NCBI GenBank assembly: GCA_050952845.1
Contig: JBMNLP010000001.1
Span: 1,798,001-1,862,000 of the forward strand
DNA from: JAGVSV01 sp050952845
Lineage (GTDB): Bacteria; Bacillota; Clostridia; Christensenellales; Aristaeellaceae
Direction: 5' to 3'
DNA length: 64,000 bases
Both the position numbers and the translations under genes were made by a program. Of the stretch, positions 25,954 through 34,962 are shown in pieces. The notes under the pieces are model-generated. The model saw only the letters and a list, made by a program, of their open reading frames with translations. It was not told the DNA's origin and ran no database searches. How positions within the stretch are numbered: the first letter of the stretch is position 1; every line of letters begins with the position of its first letter.

Positions 25954-27771
25954 ATGGCTCAAAAAGCAAAAAGAAACACCCACAAGGCCAAGAAGACCCC
26001 TCTACTGAAACGCTTTAAGCCTTTTATGGAGGAAAAACAATCCTTTTTATCCCTGTCCCTTATCTTATCTTCGCTCCATGCTTTGCTGGGTATGCTGCCC
26101 TTCCTGATGGTATGGCTGCTGGTGCGCCAGCTGCTGCAAACACCTGGGCAGGTGCAGATAGAGGGACTGGCTAAATACGCCTGGCTGGCCTTCGCGGCTC
26201 AAGTGCTTGCCATCCTTTGCTATTTCGCAGCGCTGGTTCTCTCCCATCTGGCAGGCTTCCGGGTAGAAGTAGCCTTGCAGAAAAAAGGCATGGAACAGAT
26301 TATCAACAAACCCCTGGGGTTCTTTGATGTGAATCTATCCGGCCGCATGCGCAAAATCATCAACGATTCGGCAGGCTCCACCCACTCCTTTTTAGCCCAT
26401 CAATTACCGGATATGGCAGCAACGGTGGTAACCCCCTTGTCGGTGCTGTTGTTGATCGCCCTGGTGGATTGGCGGCTGGGCATTGCGCTGCTCATTCCCA
26501 TTCTCATGGGCTTTATCACCATGGGCGGTATGATGACCACCGCCGGCAAAGCATTTCAGGACCAATACCTGAATGCACTGGAGGCCATGAGCAGCGAATC
26601 AGTGGAGTATGTGCGCGGCATCCCGGTAGTTAAAACTTTCGGGCAAAGTGTGTTCTCCTTTAAGCGTTTTTACAACCTGATCCTGAACTATAAAGACATG
26701 GTGTACGCTTATACGATTACCTGGCGACACCCGATGAGTATCTACACCATGATCATGCAGGCGGGCGGACTGTTCCTGGTCGTGGCTTCCCTGCTTACCT
26801 GGCAAGGGAACGGCAGCGTGGGCATTCTGTTGAGCAACTTCATTTTGTTTCTAATGCTGGCGCCGCTGTTTTCTGCTACCATGATGAAATCCATGTATCT
26901 GCAGCAGAACAAAATGATTGCCGGTCAGGTGCTGGACCACATGGAAGGATTGCTTGATTATCCCGATATGCCCCCGGGCAAGCAAACTGAAATCGCTGAC
27001 ACCTCCCTCGCCTTCCAGTACGTTACCTTCACATATCCCGGCAGCGATACCCCGGCAGTAAACAGCGTTTCCTTCCACATCAACCCCGGCGAAACCATGG
27101 CTCTGGTGGGCGCTTCCGGCAGCGGCAAGACGACTCTGGCTCGTCTTGCCGCCCGGTTCTGGGATGTGGACAGCGGCCAAGTGTTGGTTGGTGATACCAA
27201 TGTCAAAAATATCGCAAAAGAAACGTTGATGGAACACGTTTCCTTTGTGTTCCAAACCACCCGCCTCTTGAAGATGAGCCTGCGGGACAACATCACCTTT
27301 GGCGCAAAAAACGTTACCGAGGAAGCCATTCAGCGCGCGGTGGATTTGTCCCAGTCCCGGGAGATTATTGACAGCCTGCCCCAGGGCCTTGATACCATCA
27401 TCGGCAGCCGCGGCACGTATTTATCCGGCGGGGAACAGCAGCGCATTGCGCTGGCCCGTTCCATCCTGAAGGATGCCCCCATTGTGCTGCTGGATGAAGC
27501 CACTGCCTTTGCCGACCCGGAAAACGAACACCTCATCCGAAAGGCATTGAAGGCCCTAAGCCACGGCAAAACCACCCTGATGATTGCCCATCGCCTGAAT
27601 TCCGTGGTGGATGCCGACCGCATTTTGGTCATGGACAAAGGCCGCATTGTGGAAAAGGGCAGCCACGAAGAATTGCTTCAAAAGCAAGGGATATACGCCG
27701 CCATGTGGGCAGAATACCAAACCACCATTGATTGGAAAATTTCTTCTACCAAAAAGGAGGTATCCGTGTGA
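25954..27771 (+). CDS. Exporter-fold ABC half-transporter, first subunit of pair 3
   Basis: 605 residues: membrane domain with about six helices, then GASGSGKTT, LSGGEQQR, VLLDEATAFADPENE and IAHRL. The AFAD D-loop and the gene order match 9276-11072, so pairs 1 and 3 look like paralogues. ATG 25954 is preceded by GGAG; the earlier in-frame start lies inside the terminator. It overlaps its partner by four bases (GTGA). No operator lies between the terminator and this gene, so it may depend on read-through from the flavodoxin promoter. Confidence 0.88.
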   Translation: MAQKAKRNTHKAKKTPLLKRFKPFMEEKQSFLSLSLILSSLHALLGMLPFLMVWLLVRQLLQTPGQVQIEGLAKYAWLAFAAQVLAILCYFAALVLSHLAGFRVEVALQKKGMEQIINKPLGFFDVNLSGRMRKIINDSAGSTHSFLAHQLPDMAATVVTPLSVLLLIALVDWRLGIALLIPILMGFITMGGMMTTAGKAFQDQYLNALEAMSSESVEYVRGIPVVKTFGQSVFSFKRFYNLILNYKDMVYAYTITWRHPMSIYTMIMQAGGLFLVVASLLTWQGNGSVGILLSNFILFLMLAPLFSATMMKSMYLQQNKMIAGQVLDHMEGLLDYPDMPPGKQTEIADTSLAFQYVTFTYPGSDTPAVNSVSFHINPGETMALVGASGSGKTTLARLAARFWDVDSGQVLVGDTNVKNIAKETLMEHVSFVFQTTRLLKMSLRDNITFGAKNVTEEAIQRAVDLSQSREIIDSLPQGLDTIIGSRGTYLSGGEQQRIALARSILKDAPIVLLDEATAFADPENEHLIRKALKALSHGKTTLMIAHRLNSVVDADRILVMDKGRIVEKGSHEELLQKQGIYAAMWAEYQTTIDWKISSTKKEVSV

Positions 27772-29501
27772 ACCGCTTTTTAAAAAACCGCTACGCCATG
27801 ACGCCGGAAGGCGCCCGGGATTTGAACAAATCCATCTGGTGGACGGTGCTGCAATTCCTTAGCTTTATGCTGCCCATCATGGTGTGTACCTTCTTTACAC
27901 GGGATATGCTCCGGGTGTTTGCCGGGGAAGCCCAGGAGTTGTCCTGGAGCACCTGGGCATATGTAGGTATCAGCTTGGCAATTTTGGCTTTCATCTATGT
28001 AATCAACTACTTCCAGTATGGCAGTACCTATACCCGCATATACGATGAAAGTGCCAAAACCCGCATCAGGCTGGCCGAAACGCTGCGCCAGCTGCCCCTC
28101 TCCTTCTTTGGGCAAAAGGATATCGCCGACCTCTCCAGCACCATCATGGAGGATACCAACCAGATTGAAAACCTGTTTTCCCACAATGTGCCCCACGTCT
28201 ATGCCAGCATCATCAGCATCCTGCTGATGGCGGCAATGATGTTTGCGTTTGACTGGCGTTTAGCGCTGGCGCTGTTCTGGGTGGTGCCGGTGGCGGCTCT
28301 TGTGTTTCTCAGCAGCAGCCGGTATCAGAAAAAAGTGCACGCTGATATTTATCACATCAAGCGGGATGTGGCGGACTTTATTCAGGAAGGGCTGGACAAT
28401 GCTCAGGTCATCCAATCCTGCAATGAGGAGAAAAACTATACCGACAAGCTCAACGCCAAGCTGGACGCCTATGAAAACTACCTGATCCGGACAGAATTGC
28501 TCATTGGCGCCGTTTTAAACCTCGCCAACGCGCTGCTCTATTTGGGCCTGCCTACCGTGCTCATCTGCGGGGGCACCCTTCTGGCCCAAGGGCAGGTAGA
28601 TCTGTTTACCTTCCTGGTGTTCCTGCTGGTATCCTCCCGCATCTATTCTCCCATTTTCGAAGCGCTGTCCAATTTTGCGGCATTGAAATACCTGTGGGTG
28701 CGCATTGAACGCATGCGGGAATTGAACAACATGCCCCGGCAAACGGGCAAAGAAACCATGCAGCCCAAGGGCTACGACATCGTGTTCGAGGATGTGGATT
28801 TCTCTTATCAGGATGATATGCAAACCCTGCAACGGGTATCCCTGACGGCCCGCCAGGGCGAAGTCACTGCTCTGGTGGGCCCCTCCGGCGGCGGCAAAAG
28901 CACCATTGCCAAACTGGCCGCCCGTTTCTGGGATATTAACAGAGGGCGCATCACCCTGGGCGGCGAGGACATCTCCCAAATCGATCCGGAAACATTGCTT
29001 CAGAACTTTGCCATTGTGTTTCAGGATGTCACCCTGTTTGACATGAGCGTGATGGATAACATCCGCATCGGTAAAAAAGACGCCGCCGATGAAGAGGTGC
29101 TGCATGCCGCCAAGCTGGCCCAGTGCGATGCCTTTGTAAAGCGCTTGCCTCAAGGGTATCAAACGCCTATAGGCGAAAATGGCGAACGCTTATCAGGTGG
29201 TGAACGCCAGCGCATTTCCATCGCCAGAGCCTTGCTGAAGGACGCCCCGGTGATTCTGCTGGACGAGGCTACGGCCTCCGTTGATACCCAGAACGAAAGC
29301 AAAATCCAACAAGCCATCAGCGAGCTGATTAAAAACAAGACGGTTCTGATTATCGCTCACCGTATGCGCACTGTGTTAGGGGCAGATAAAATCATTGTGG
29401 TAGCAGACGGAAAAATTGTCGAAAGCGGTACGCCAGAGGAACTGCTCGCTCAACAAGGCCGCTTTGCCGCCATGGTAGAAGCCCAGTCTGCCTCCGCCTG
29501 A
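27768..29501 (+). CDS. Exporter-fold ABC half-transporter, second subunit of pair 3
   Basis: 577 residues, exactly the length of the second subunit of pair 1. Walker A GPSGGGKST, signature LSGGERQR, LLDEATASVD and IAHRM. GTG 27768 overlaps the upstream stop and has AAAAAGGAGG nine or so bases before it. The N-terminal motif ESAKTRIRLAETLRQLPLSFFGQKDIADL closely mirrors the pair 1 subunit (ESEERRIRLAEKLRKLPLSFFGNKD), which supports common descent by duplication. Probable role: heterodimeric transporter for a metal chelate. Confidence 0.88.
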   Translation: MNRFLKNRYAMTPEGARDLNKSIWWTVLQFLSFMLPIMVCTFFTRDMLRVFAGEAQELSWSTWAYVGISLAILAFIYVINYFQYGSTYTRIYDESAKTRIRLAETLRQLPLSFFGQKDIADLSSTIMEDTNQIENLFSHNVPHVYASIISILLMAAMMFAFDWRLALALFWVVPVAALVFLSSSRYQKKVHADIYHIKRDVADFIQEGLDNAQVIQSCNEEKNYTDKLNAKLDAYENYLIRTELLIGAVLNLANALLYLGLPTVLICGGTLLAQGQVDLFTFLVFLLVSSRIYSPIFEALSNFAALKYLWVRIERMRELNNMPRQTGKETMQPKGYDIVFEDVDFSYQDDMQTLQRVSLTARQGEVTALVGPSGGGKSTIAKLAARFWDINRGRITLGGEDISQIDPETLLQNFAIVFQDVTLFDMSVMDNIRIGKKDAADEEVLHAAKLAQCDAFVKRLPQGYQTPIGENGERLSGGERQRISIARALLKDAPVILLDEATASVDTQNESKIQQAISELIKNKTVLIIAHRMRTVLGADKIIVVADGKIVESGTPEELLAQQGRFAAMVEAQSASA

Positions 29502-29711
29502 ATGAAAAGGCAAATCATATAACAACCATATTCTGATTCTTATTTGTAATCAGCAGGAAGGGCTAATCCGCTCCTTTGAACGCGGCAGCCTTACCCGCCA
29601 ATGAAACCATACCATCAGGGTGCAGTCCGCCAAGGACGGACAAACTCAGTACAAGGACATCCTGGAAATTGAAGAGGCCTGGGGTATGACCCGGCTCATT
29701 ACCGCTTTCGC
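29502..29711. other. 210-bp convergent gap with a possible coding relic
   Basis: Between the ABC pair (plus) and the P1B-ATPase (minus). Plus-strand conceptual translation gives peptide-like pieces broken by stops, such as EGLIRSFERGSLTR and QSAKDGQTQYKDILEIEEAW, which look like a decayed C-terminus of a protein I cannot identify. I see no clear terminator. Confidence 0.35.
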
Positions 29712-31544
29712 TTATAATTTCATTGTTCGCAGCGAATTTAGCACCGCTAAAATCATCACGCCTACATCCGCAAAAATTGCATACTGCATGTTGGCAAATC
29801 CAAGCGCTGAAATCACCAAGACAAAAACCTTAACCCCAATCGAGAAAAAAATGTTTTGGTTGACAATCCTCATTGTTTTTCTGGCGTTTTTAATGGTAAG
29901 CGGAATTTTGGACGGTTGGTCGTCCATTAAAATCAAGTCTGCGTAGTCAATGGCTGCTTGTGAGCCCGATATGCCCATTGCAATCCCGATATCCGCCCCC
30001 GCAATCACAGGCGCATCATTTAAGCCGTCGCCAGCAAATATAACCGGCGAGTTGCTTGTAGACCTGATTTCTTCATAGATTCTCACTTTATCTTCCGGCA
30101 TCAGTTCAGCATAAAAACCGGTCAGTCCCAGTTCGCTTGAAATGCTTGCGCCGACCCTCTCACTATCCCCCGTCAACATGATCATGCTATTGAACCCCAG
30201 GGATTTCAGAGATGCAACTGTAGCCGGTGAATCTTCTTTTATTTCATCCGCTATGATGATATGCCCCATGTAGGTATTTTCTATTGCAATGTGAACGATT
30301 GTGCCCGTCAAATGACACTCTCTATATGTAATATGATTGTCAGTCATCAATTTATCATTGCCCACAAGGACGTTTTTACCGAATACTTTTCCAGACAGTC
30401 CCTTGCCCGCAAATTCCTGAAAATCCTCCACCGCATTTGTATCTATTTCGCCCTTATATTCTTCCATGATGGAGCGTGCTATCTGATGATTTGAAAAGGA
30501 TTCGATATGAGCGGCAAATGTAAGCAATTCTTTTTCGTCATATTTGTGTGCATGAATGGCCACCACTTTGAAAGTTCCTCGTGTTAGAGTGCCGGTTTTG
30601 TCAAAGATCATGTCTTTTGCTTTCGCTAACAGCTCCACAACCACGCTTCCCTTGACCAGGACGCCTTTCTTGCTCATCGACCCAATCATGCCGAAAAAAC
30701 CCAGGGGAACTGCCACCAACAACGCACACGGGCATGAAACCACCAGGAATATCAGCGCCCGTCTCAACCATTCGGGAAAAGATGCTGAAAATGTAAGCGG
30801 CGGAATGATTGCAAGCAGCATGGCGGAAGTCACCACAATCGGTGTGTAAACCCTTGCAAAACGAGTGATGAACCTTTCCATGGTTGACTTCTTTTCGCTC
30901 GTATTCTCTATTAGCTCCAATATTTTCATGATGGCTGAGTCGTCGAAATCTTTTGTGGTTTGAATTCTTAAAAGTCCGGTTAAATTGATCGTCCCGCTGA
31001 AGATATCATCGCCAACAGAAACCCGTCTTGGAACAGATTCACCCGTCAAGTTTGCGGTATTGATCAAGGATTCGCCTTCTATCACGATACCATCAATCGG
31101 AATCTTCTCACCGATTTTTACGACAATGATGTCTCCTGTTTCTACATCGTCCGGCTCAACCTGCACCAGTTGACCATCTTTTTCTATGTTTGCATACTCA
31201 GGCGCGGATTCCACCAGCTCTTCCAGAGACTTTCTGGATATATCCACCGCATAATCCTGAAACAGTTCACCCACCTGGAAAAGCAGCATCACTTCCGTTG
31301 CCTCAAAATATTCCCCTAAAACAATTGCGCCGATTGTCGCCACCGTCATCAGGAAGAATTCATCCAGAAAGTTTCTGTTCAGGATGTTTTTTATCGCTTT
31401 CACAACAATGTCATGTCCTGCGATAATGTAACCGGATAGGCTTAGGGCAATTCGTGCTGTTTCGTTTTTCATCAAGTGGGATACAATCAAAATCACCACA
31501 ACCATAACAAGCCTGAGGGCCTGTTGTTTCTGCTTTTGTGTCAT
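29712..31544 (-). CDS. P1B-type heavy-metal ATPase (Zn/Cd/Co type)
   Basis: 610-residue membrane ATPase with no N-terminal metal-binding domain. Motifs: TGES 167-170, the transmembrane CPC at 271-273, phosphorylated Asp in DKTGT 315-319, GDGLNDAPV, and a C-terminal helix with ADVGVMILAVLNSLR, the Asp-Gly pattern of Zn/Cd transporters. Such enzymes export divalent metals. It is the last gene of the Opp/Nik-type import operon and follows a separate HMA-domain gene by seven bases; that small protein probably supplies the missing metal-binding domain. An exporter in a starvation-type import operon suggests disposal of an unwanted co-imported metal, or a metal other than zinc. Confidence 0.9.
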   Translation of the reverse strand: MTQKQKQQALRLVMVVVILIVSHLMKNETARIALSLSGYIIAGHDIVVKAIKNILNRNFLDEFFLMTVATIGAIVLGEYFEATEVMLLFQVGELFQDYAVDISRKSLEELVESAPEYANIEKDGQLVQVEPDDVETGDIIVVKIGEKIPIDGIVIEGESLINTANLTGESVPRRVSVGDDIFSGTINLTGLLRIQTTKDFDDSAIMKILELIENTSEKKSTMERFITRFARVYTPIVVTSAMLLAIIPPLTFSASFPEWLRRALIFLVVSCPCALLVAVPLGFFGMIGSMSKKGVLVKGSVVVELLAKAKDMIFDKTGTLTRGTFKVVAIHAHKYDEKELLTFAAHIESFSNHQIARSIMEEYKGEIDTNAVEDFQEFAGKGLSGKVFGKNVLVGNDKLMTDNHITYRECHLTGTIVHIAIENTYMGHIIIADEIKEDSPATVASLKSLGFNSMIMLTGDSERVGASISSELGLTGFYAELMPEDKVRIYEEIRSTSNSPVIFAGDGLNDAPVIAGADIGIAMGISGSQAAIDYADLILMDDQPSKIPLTIKNARKTMRIVNQNIFFSIGVKVFVLVISALGFANMQYAIFADVGVMILAVLNSLRTMKL

Positions 31545-31551
31545 AAGCTAT

Positions 31552-31800
31552 CTATTCAACGATCTTGCAGTCCGGCTCAATTTTTGAAACAATCTTCTGG
31601 GCTTCGTCCATAATTCTTTCGAAGTCTTTTTCATCGGCAACAATTGTCATCCGCTGTGCGATGAAACTTATGTGACACTTTTCAACACCGTGAATCCTTG
31701 AGATTCCCTCGCTCATTTTCTCGGCACAATGCGCACAGCCTAAGTTTTCCAACTTGAATTTCTTTTTCACTTTTTGCTTCTCCTTTACACAGCAATCCAT
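31552..31800 (-). CDS. HMA-domain metal chaperone
   Basis: 82 residues, a single ferredoxin-like heavy-metal-associated domain with GCAHC (Cys22, Cys25); an extra Cys pair sits at residues 3-4 and Cys79 near the end (EPDCKIVE). It probably binds a soft or borderline metal and passes it to the P1B-ATPase encoded directly downstream. The start overlaps the end of the ABC ATPase gene by 16 bp, so it belongs to the same message. Confidence 0.88.
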   Translation of the reverse strand: MDCCVKEKQKVKKKFKLENLGCAHCAEKMSEGISRIHGVEKCHISFIAQRMTIVADEKDFERIMDEAQKIVSKIEPDCKIVE

Positions 31801-33206
31801 TCTTTTTTGTAGCTCCCGGATAAATGACTAATCCCATCCTTCAAAACCAAACATCTGTCACACGCTTTTTTTATCACCTCATCATCATGTGTTACCAGCA
31901 GCATGGAGGTTTGACCTTTTAGACTGATGAGGAGTTCACAAATCTCGTCTTTCGTCTTCTTATCCAAGCTGGATGTAACCTCATCAAACAGCAGAACTTC
32001 AGCCCCTCCAAGCAACGCCCTGGCAACGGCAAGTCTTTGCAATTGCCCGCCAGAAAATTGATCCGGAAACCGCCCTTTTATTTCTCGCAAGGAAAGCCCT
32101 ACTTTTTCCAAAACAGCATCGATATTTAACCCTGCTTTATTCGACCTTTTTAAAGCCTTATCAATCCTTATCGCAGGATTAAATGAGGTTGCCGGGTCTT
32201 GTGGAACCCAGGCGATTGTACGGATGTTTTCATCAGAGCGAAATTTGTAATCTTCTTCCAGCTTGGTGGATTTTAAATATATCTCGCCTTTTATGGCCGG
32301 CCATAAGCCGAGGATTGTTCTAACGATCGTGGTTTTGCCGGAGCCTGATGAGCCCGTCAGCCCCAGCACCTCTCCTTTATGCAGTTGAAACGAAAAGTTT
32401 TCTACTGTCGGATAGTCAAGCGAGGGCGCTTTGGCCACTAAATCCTTTGCTTCCAATACGATTTCATCCTTGTTCATGTTAAAAGAATGCTTCGCTGATA
32501 TCTTTTCTCTTCCCGCGCTGAGTTCAACAGGATTCAGCTTCCCATTGGATAGGCTATAGTGTCTATAGGACAGAACCTTGGCAACATGCATATCATGCGT
32601 GATGGTGATAACCGTTGCATTTGATTCTCTTATCAGTATGTTTAATAGTTCCAGCACCTGATTTCTTGTTCTCTCATCCAGGCCTGAGGTGGGCTCATCC
32701 AAAATAAGAATCTTGGGTTTTCTAAGCAGTATTCTTGCCAGAGCGACACGCCGTTTTTGCCCGCCGGACAGTTCGCCGGGATGCTTGTTTAAAAATGCTT
32801 CGTCCGTAGGCAGGTTAAATTTCTTTAGAATACTTGCGCACTCAGTTTTGTAATTTTTCTTGTCAAAAGCCAACTCTTTTAGCAGGCTTTTCATTTTCAT
32901 CGTCGGCGTCAAGCTTGCCGCCGGGTCCTGATCCAAATGGCCAATATCTTTGCGGATACGCTGAATGTCCTTATATTTTAAAAGCATTCCTTTGTTTATT
33001 ACATATTGCCCATCCACTTTGATTGTGCCGCCTTCCAGCGTCAAGCCCTCGTTTATACCGCCCAACATCGCAAAAGACAAGGTGGACTTGCCTTCTCCCG
33101 ACTGCCCTAAAATGCTGACCCTGTCCCCCGCGCCAACCTCAAGACGCAGGTTCTTCAGTATCTTTTTGTGTTTGTTGGAAATGGTCAATCCCTTGATTTG
33201 TATCAT
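31785..33206 (-). CDS. Fused double-ATPase subunit of an Opp/Nik-type ABC importer
   Basis: 473 residues with two nucleotide-binding domains in one chain, corresponding to OppD/OppF or NikD/NikE. Domain 1: GQSGEGKST, LSGGQKRR, ILDEPTSGLD, ITHD. Domain 2: GSSGSGKTT, FSGGQLQR, LFDEVTSSLD, VTHD. Each half is shorter than a free-standing OppD or OppF, so the C-terminal Fe-S/ regulatory tails of that family are absent. It energises the two permeases encoded upstream and overlaps the nearer one by four bases (ATGA). Confidence 0.9.
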   Translation of the reverse strand: MIQIKGLTISNKHKKILKNLRLEVGAGDRVSILGQSGEGKSTLSFAMLGGINEGLTLEGGTIKVDGQYVINKGMLLKYKDIQRIRKDIGHLDQDPAASLTPTMKMKSLLKELAFDKKNYKTECASILKKFNLPTDEAFLNKHPGELSGGQKRRVALARILLRKPKILILDEPTSGLDERTRNQVLELLNILIRESNATVITITHDMHVAKVLSYRHYSLSNGKLNPVELSAGREKISAKHSFNMNKDEIVLEAKDLVAKAPSLDYPTVENFSFQLHKGEVLGLTGSSGSGKTTIVRTILGLWPAIKGEIYLKSTKLEEDYKFRSDENIRTIAWVPQDPATSFNPAIRIDKALKRSNKAGLNIDAVLEKVGLSLREIKGRFPDQFSGGQLQRLAVARALLGGAEVLLFDEVTSSLDKKTKDEICELLISLKGQTSMLLVTHDDEVIKKACDRCLVLKDGISHLSGSYKKEWIAV

Positions 33207-33988
33207 GTTCTATCTATCTCCATGGAGTCCACAAAAAAGCTAAGCGGGGCGGATAATAACACAATAGCGATTAAGGGAGCTAAAGACGCCCACGGGTTCA
33301 ATGAAAAGCCGGATAAGTTTTCAGACACCATCTTCGGCCACAAAAAGGAACTGCTATCTGTCTGCGAGCTGATAAAAGTAACGGAAGATATCATATAGAT
33401 GGCGCCGATAAAAGAAGAAGACATATCCGTTAAAATGTTTTTGGATAAAACCGGGATAATCTCTTGCCATATCACCTTGATTTCCGAGCGCTCCCTAAGT
33501 ATGGCAAACTCACAAAACGGCTGGGAGAGCAAAGGCCTGACAATACTTTCATAATAGCGAGACGTGAACGGCAGAGACAATACCGTTGAAATCGGTATCA
33601 CAGCGTACACGGAGCCGGAAAACGCGTTATAAGTGGCTAAAGACACAACCGTTGCCGGAACCATTAAAAACACATCCAGGAGAAACCGTAAAAACTTGCT
33701 GTATTTCTTTCTTCCCGCAGTGTAGATGCCTACAATCATGCCCAAAACCCTGGTGCAAACGGCTGTCAGCAGCGCCGAAAGGAGCAAGTCTCTGCCGCCC
33801 TGCATAAGCTGCGGTAAAATAGGACGGCCGATGTAATCGTAACCTAAGCCAAGCGGGCCGCCGCTTGCGAAGGCCATGCTTTGGCTCGTAAAAGGCCGCT
33901 CAAAAAACCTGATAAAATAAGGGCTTATTAGCGCAAGAATCGCTATAAGAATAAAAAAGCAAAGCCAAAGCCTTGATTTTCCCTTCAC
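33203..33988 (-). CDS. Opp/Nik-type ABC permease (NikC position)
   Basis: 261 residues with an N-terminal helix and a five-helix binding-protein-dependent transport domain. The usual cytoplasmic EAA loop is present in modified form around SEIKVIWQEIIPVLSKNI. Partner of the 33985-34959 permease in the membrane channel. Overlaps both neighbours by four bases. Confidence 0.86.
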   Translation of the reverse strand: MKGKSRLWLCFFILIAILALISPYFIRFFERPFTSQSMAFASGGPLGLGYDYIGRPILPQLMQGGRDLLLSALLTAVCTRVLGMIVGIYTAGRKKYSKFLRFLLDVFLMVPATVVSLATYNAFSGSVYAVIPISTVLSLPFTSRYYESIVRPLLSQPFCEFAILRERSEIKVIWQEIIPVLSKNILTDMSSSFIGAIYMISSVTFISSQTDSSSFLWPKMVSENLSGFSLNPWASLAPLIAIVLLSAPLSFFVDSMEIDRT

Positions 33989-34959
33989 AATATTCCACCT
34001 TCACCATTGATTCTTCTTCCCAAGAAATCCGCTAAAAAATAAAATGTAATCGTTGTCGCGATTAAGAAGCTTCCAATCGCCATCACGATAGGCGTTTCCC
34101 TGGATTGAACAGCTTGAATGAGTGTATATCCCATACCGGGGTAAGCGGTTAGGGTTTCTACAACCATGCTGCCTGCCAGTAAATACGGGATGGTTGATGC
34201 CATAATCTGCGCAATGCCCGGCAAAGCGGATGGCAGCAAATGCACAAACAAAACCTTGCGTTTACTTAAACCCGCTAAAAACGCTTCTCTTACATAGGAG
34301 GCTTTGGCATGGTTCTCTATCATCACCCTTAAATATCTGAACATGGCGGCGGTACATATCAGCCAAAGGCATAGCGAAGGCATCACCATAGATACAGGAT
34401 TTTGCCAAACGGTTTTTCCGGGGCCGGGAATGGAAAGCACGGGCAGGAGCCTGAATTTTAAACATAAAATCATAGTGACTAAAATCGTTAATACGAATTC
34501 CGGCATCGATGATAAAAGAACAGCAACCCTTGAAATGAGTCGGGAAAAGCCGTTTTGATAATAAGCGCAGTAAATCGATAGCGGAATGGATATAAAAACC
34601 AAGCCTAAAAACACAATGCCCGCAAGGCTTAGGGACGAAATCAGCGGCGTTTTGATGATTTGGCCTACGTTCTTTTTTGTCATTAAGGTGTTTCCAAGGT
34701 CACCAAAAAAATAGTTTTTTAGCCAAGTAAAAAACCTCACCGTAAAAGGCTTATCAAGCCCCATCTCTTTTTGCAATGCCGCCACGGCTTCCGGGCCTTG
34801 TTTACCTACCTTGTTGCTTGCCACATCGCCTGGCAAGACCTCCATCAATAGGCTCAAAATGAAAACAGCCAACAACCAAATCACGAACATTTTGAATATC
34901 GTTAGAGCAAGCTTCCCGAAGGAAGCCTGCCCTAACTTTTTGAGCCTTATACTGTTCAT
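33985..34959 (-). CDS. Opp/Nik-type ABC permease (NikB position)
   Basis: 324 residues, six predicted helices, first-permease architecture of the peptide/nickel family: an N-terminal helix, an extracytoplasmic loop containing GDVASNKVGKQGPEAVAALQ, the EAA-like REAFLAGLSKRKVLFVHLLPSALPGI block near residue 225 (given here only to locate it), and a C-terminal helix. It starts two bases after the stop of the substrate-binding protein gene. Substrate is set by that binding protein. Confidence 0.87.
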   Translation of the reverse strand: MNSIRLKKLGQASFGKLALTIFKMFVIWLLAVFILSLLMEVLPGDVASNKVGKQGPEAVAALQKEMGLDKPFTVRFFTWLKNYFFGDLGNTLMTKKNVGQIIKTPLISSLSLAGIVFLGLVFISIPLSIYCAYYQNGFSRLISRVAVLLSSMPEFVLTILVTMILCLKFRLLPVLSIPGPGKTVWQNPVSMVMPSLCLWLICTAAMFRYLRVMIENHAKASYVREAFLAGLSKRKVLFVHLLPSALPGIAQIMASTIPYLLAGSMVVETLTAYPGMGYTLIQAVQSRETPIVMAIGSFLIATTITFYFLADFLGRRINGEGGIL

Positions 34960-34962
34960 CTT

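Noticed and set aside
26851..29162. Long open frames on the strand opposite ABC pair 3, and similar ones opposite other ABC genes
   Set aside because: They lack ribosome-binding sites and recognisable motifs and mirror conserved ATPase coding sequence; they are antisense shadows.
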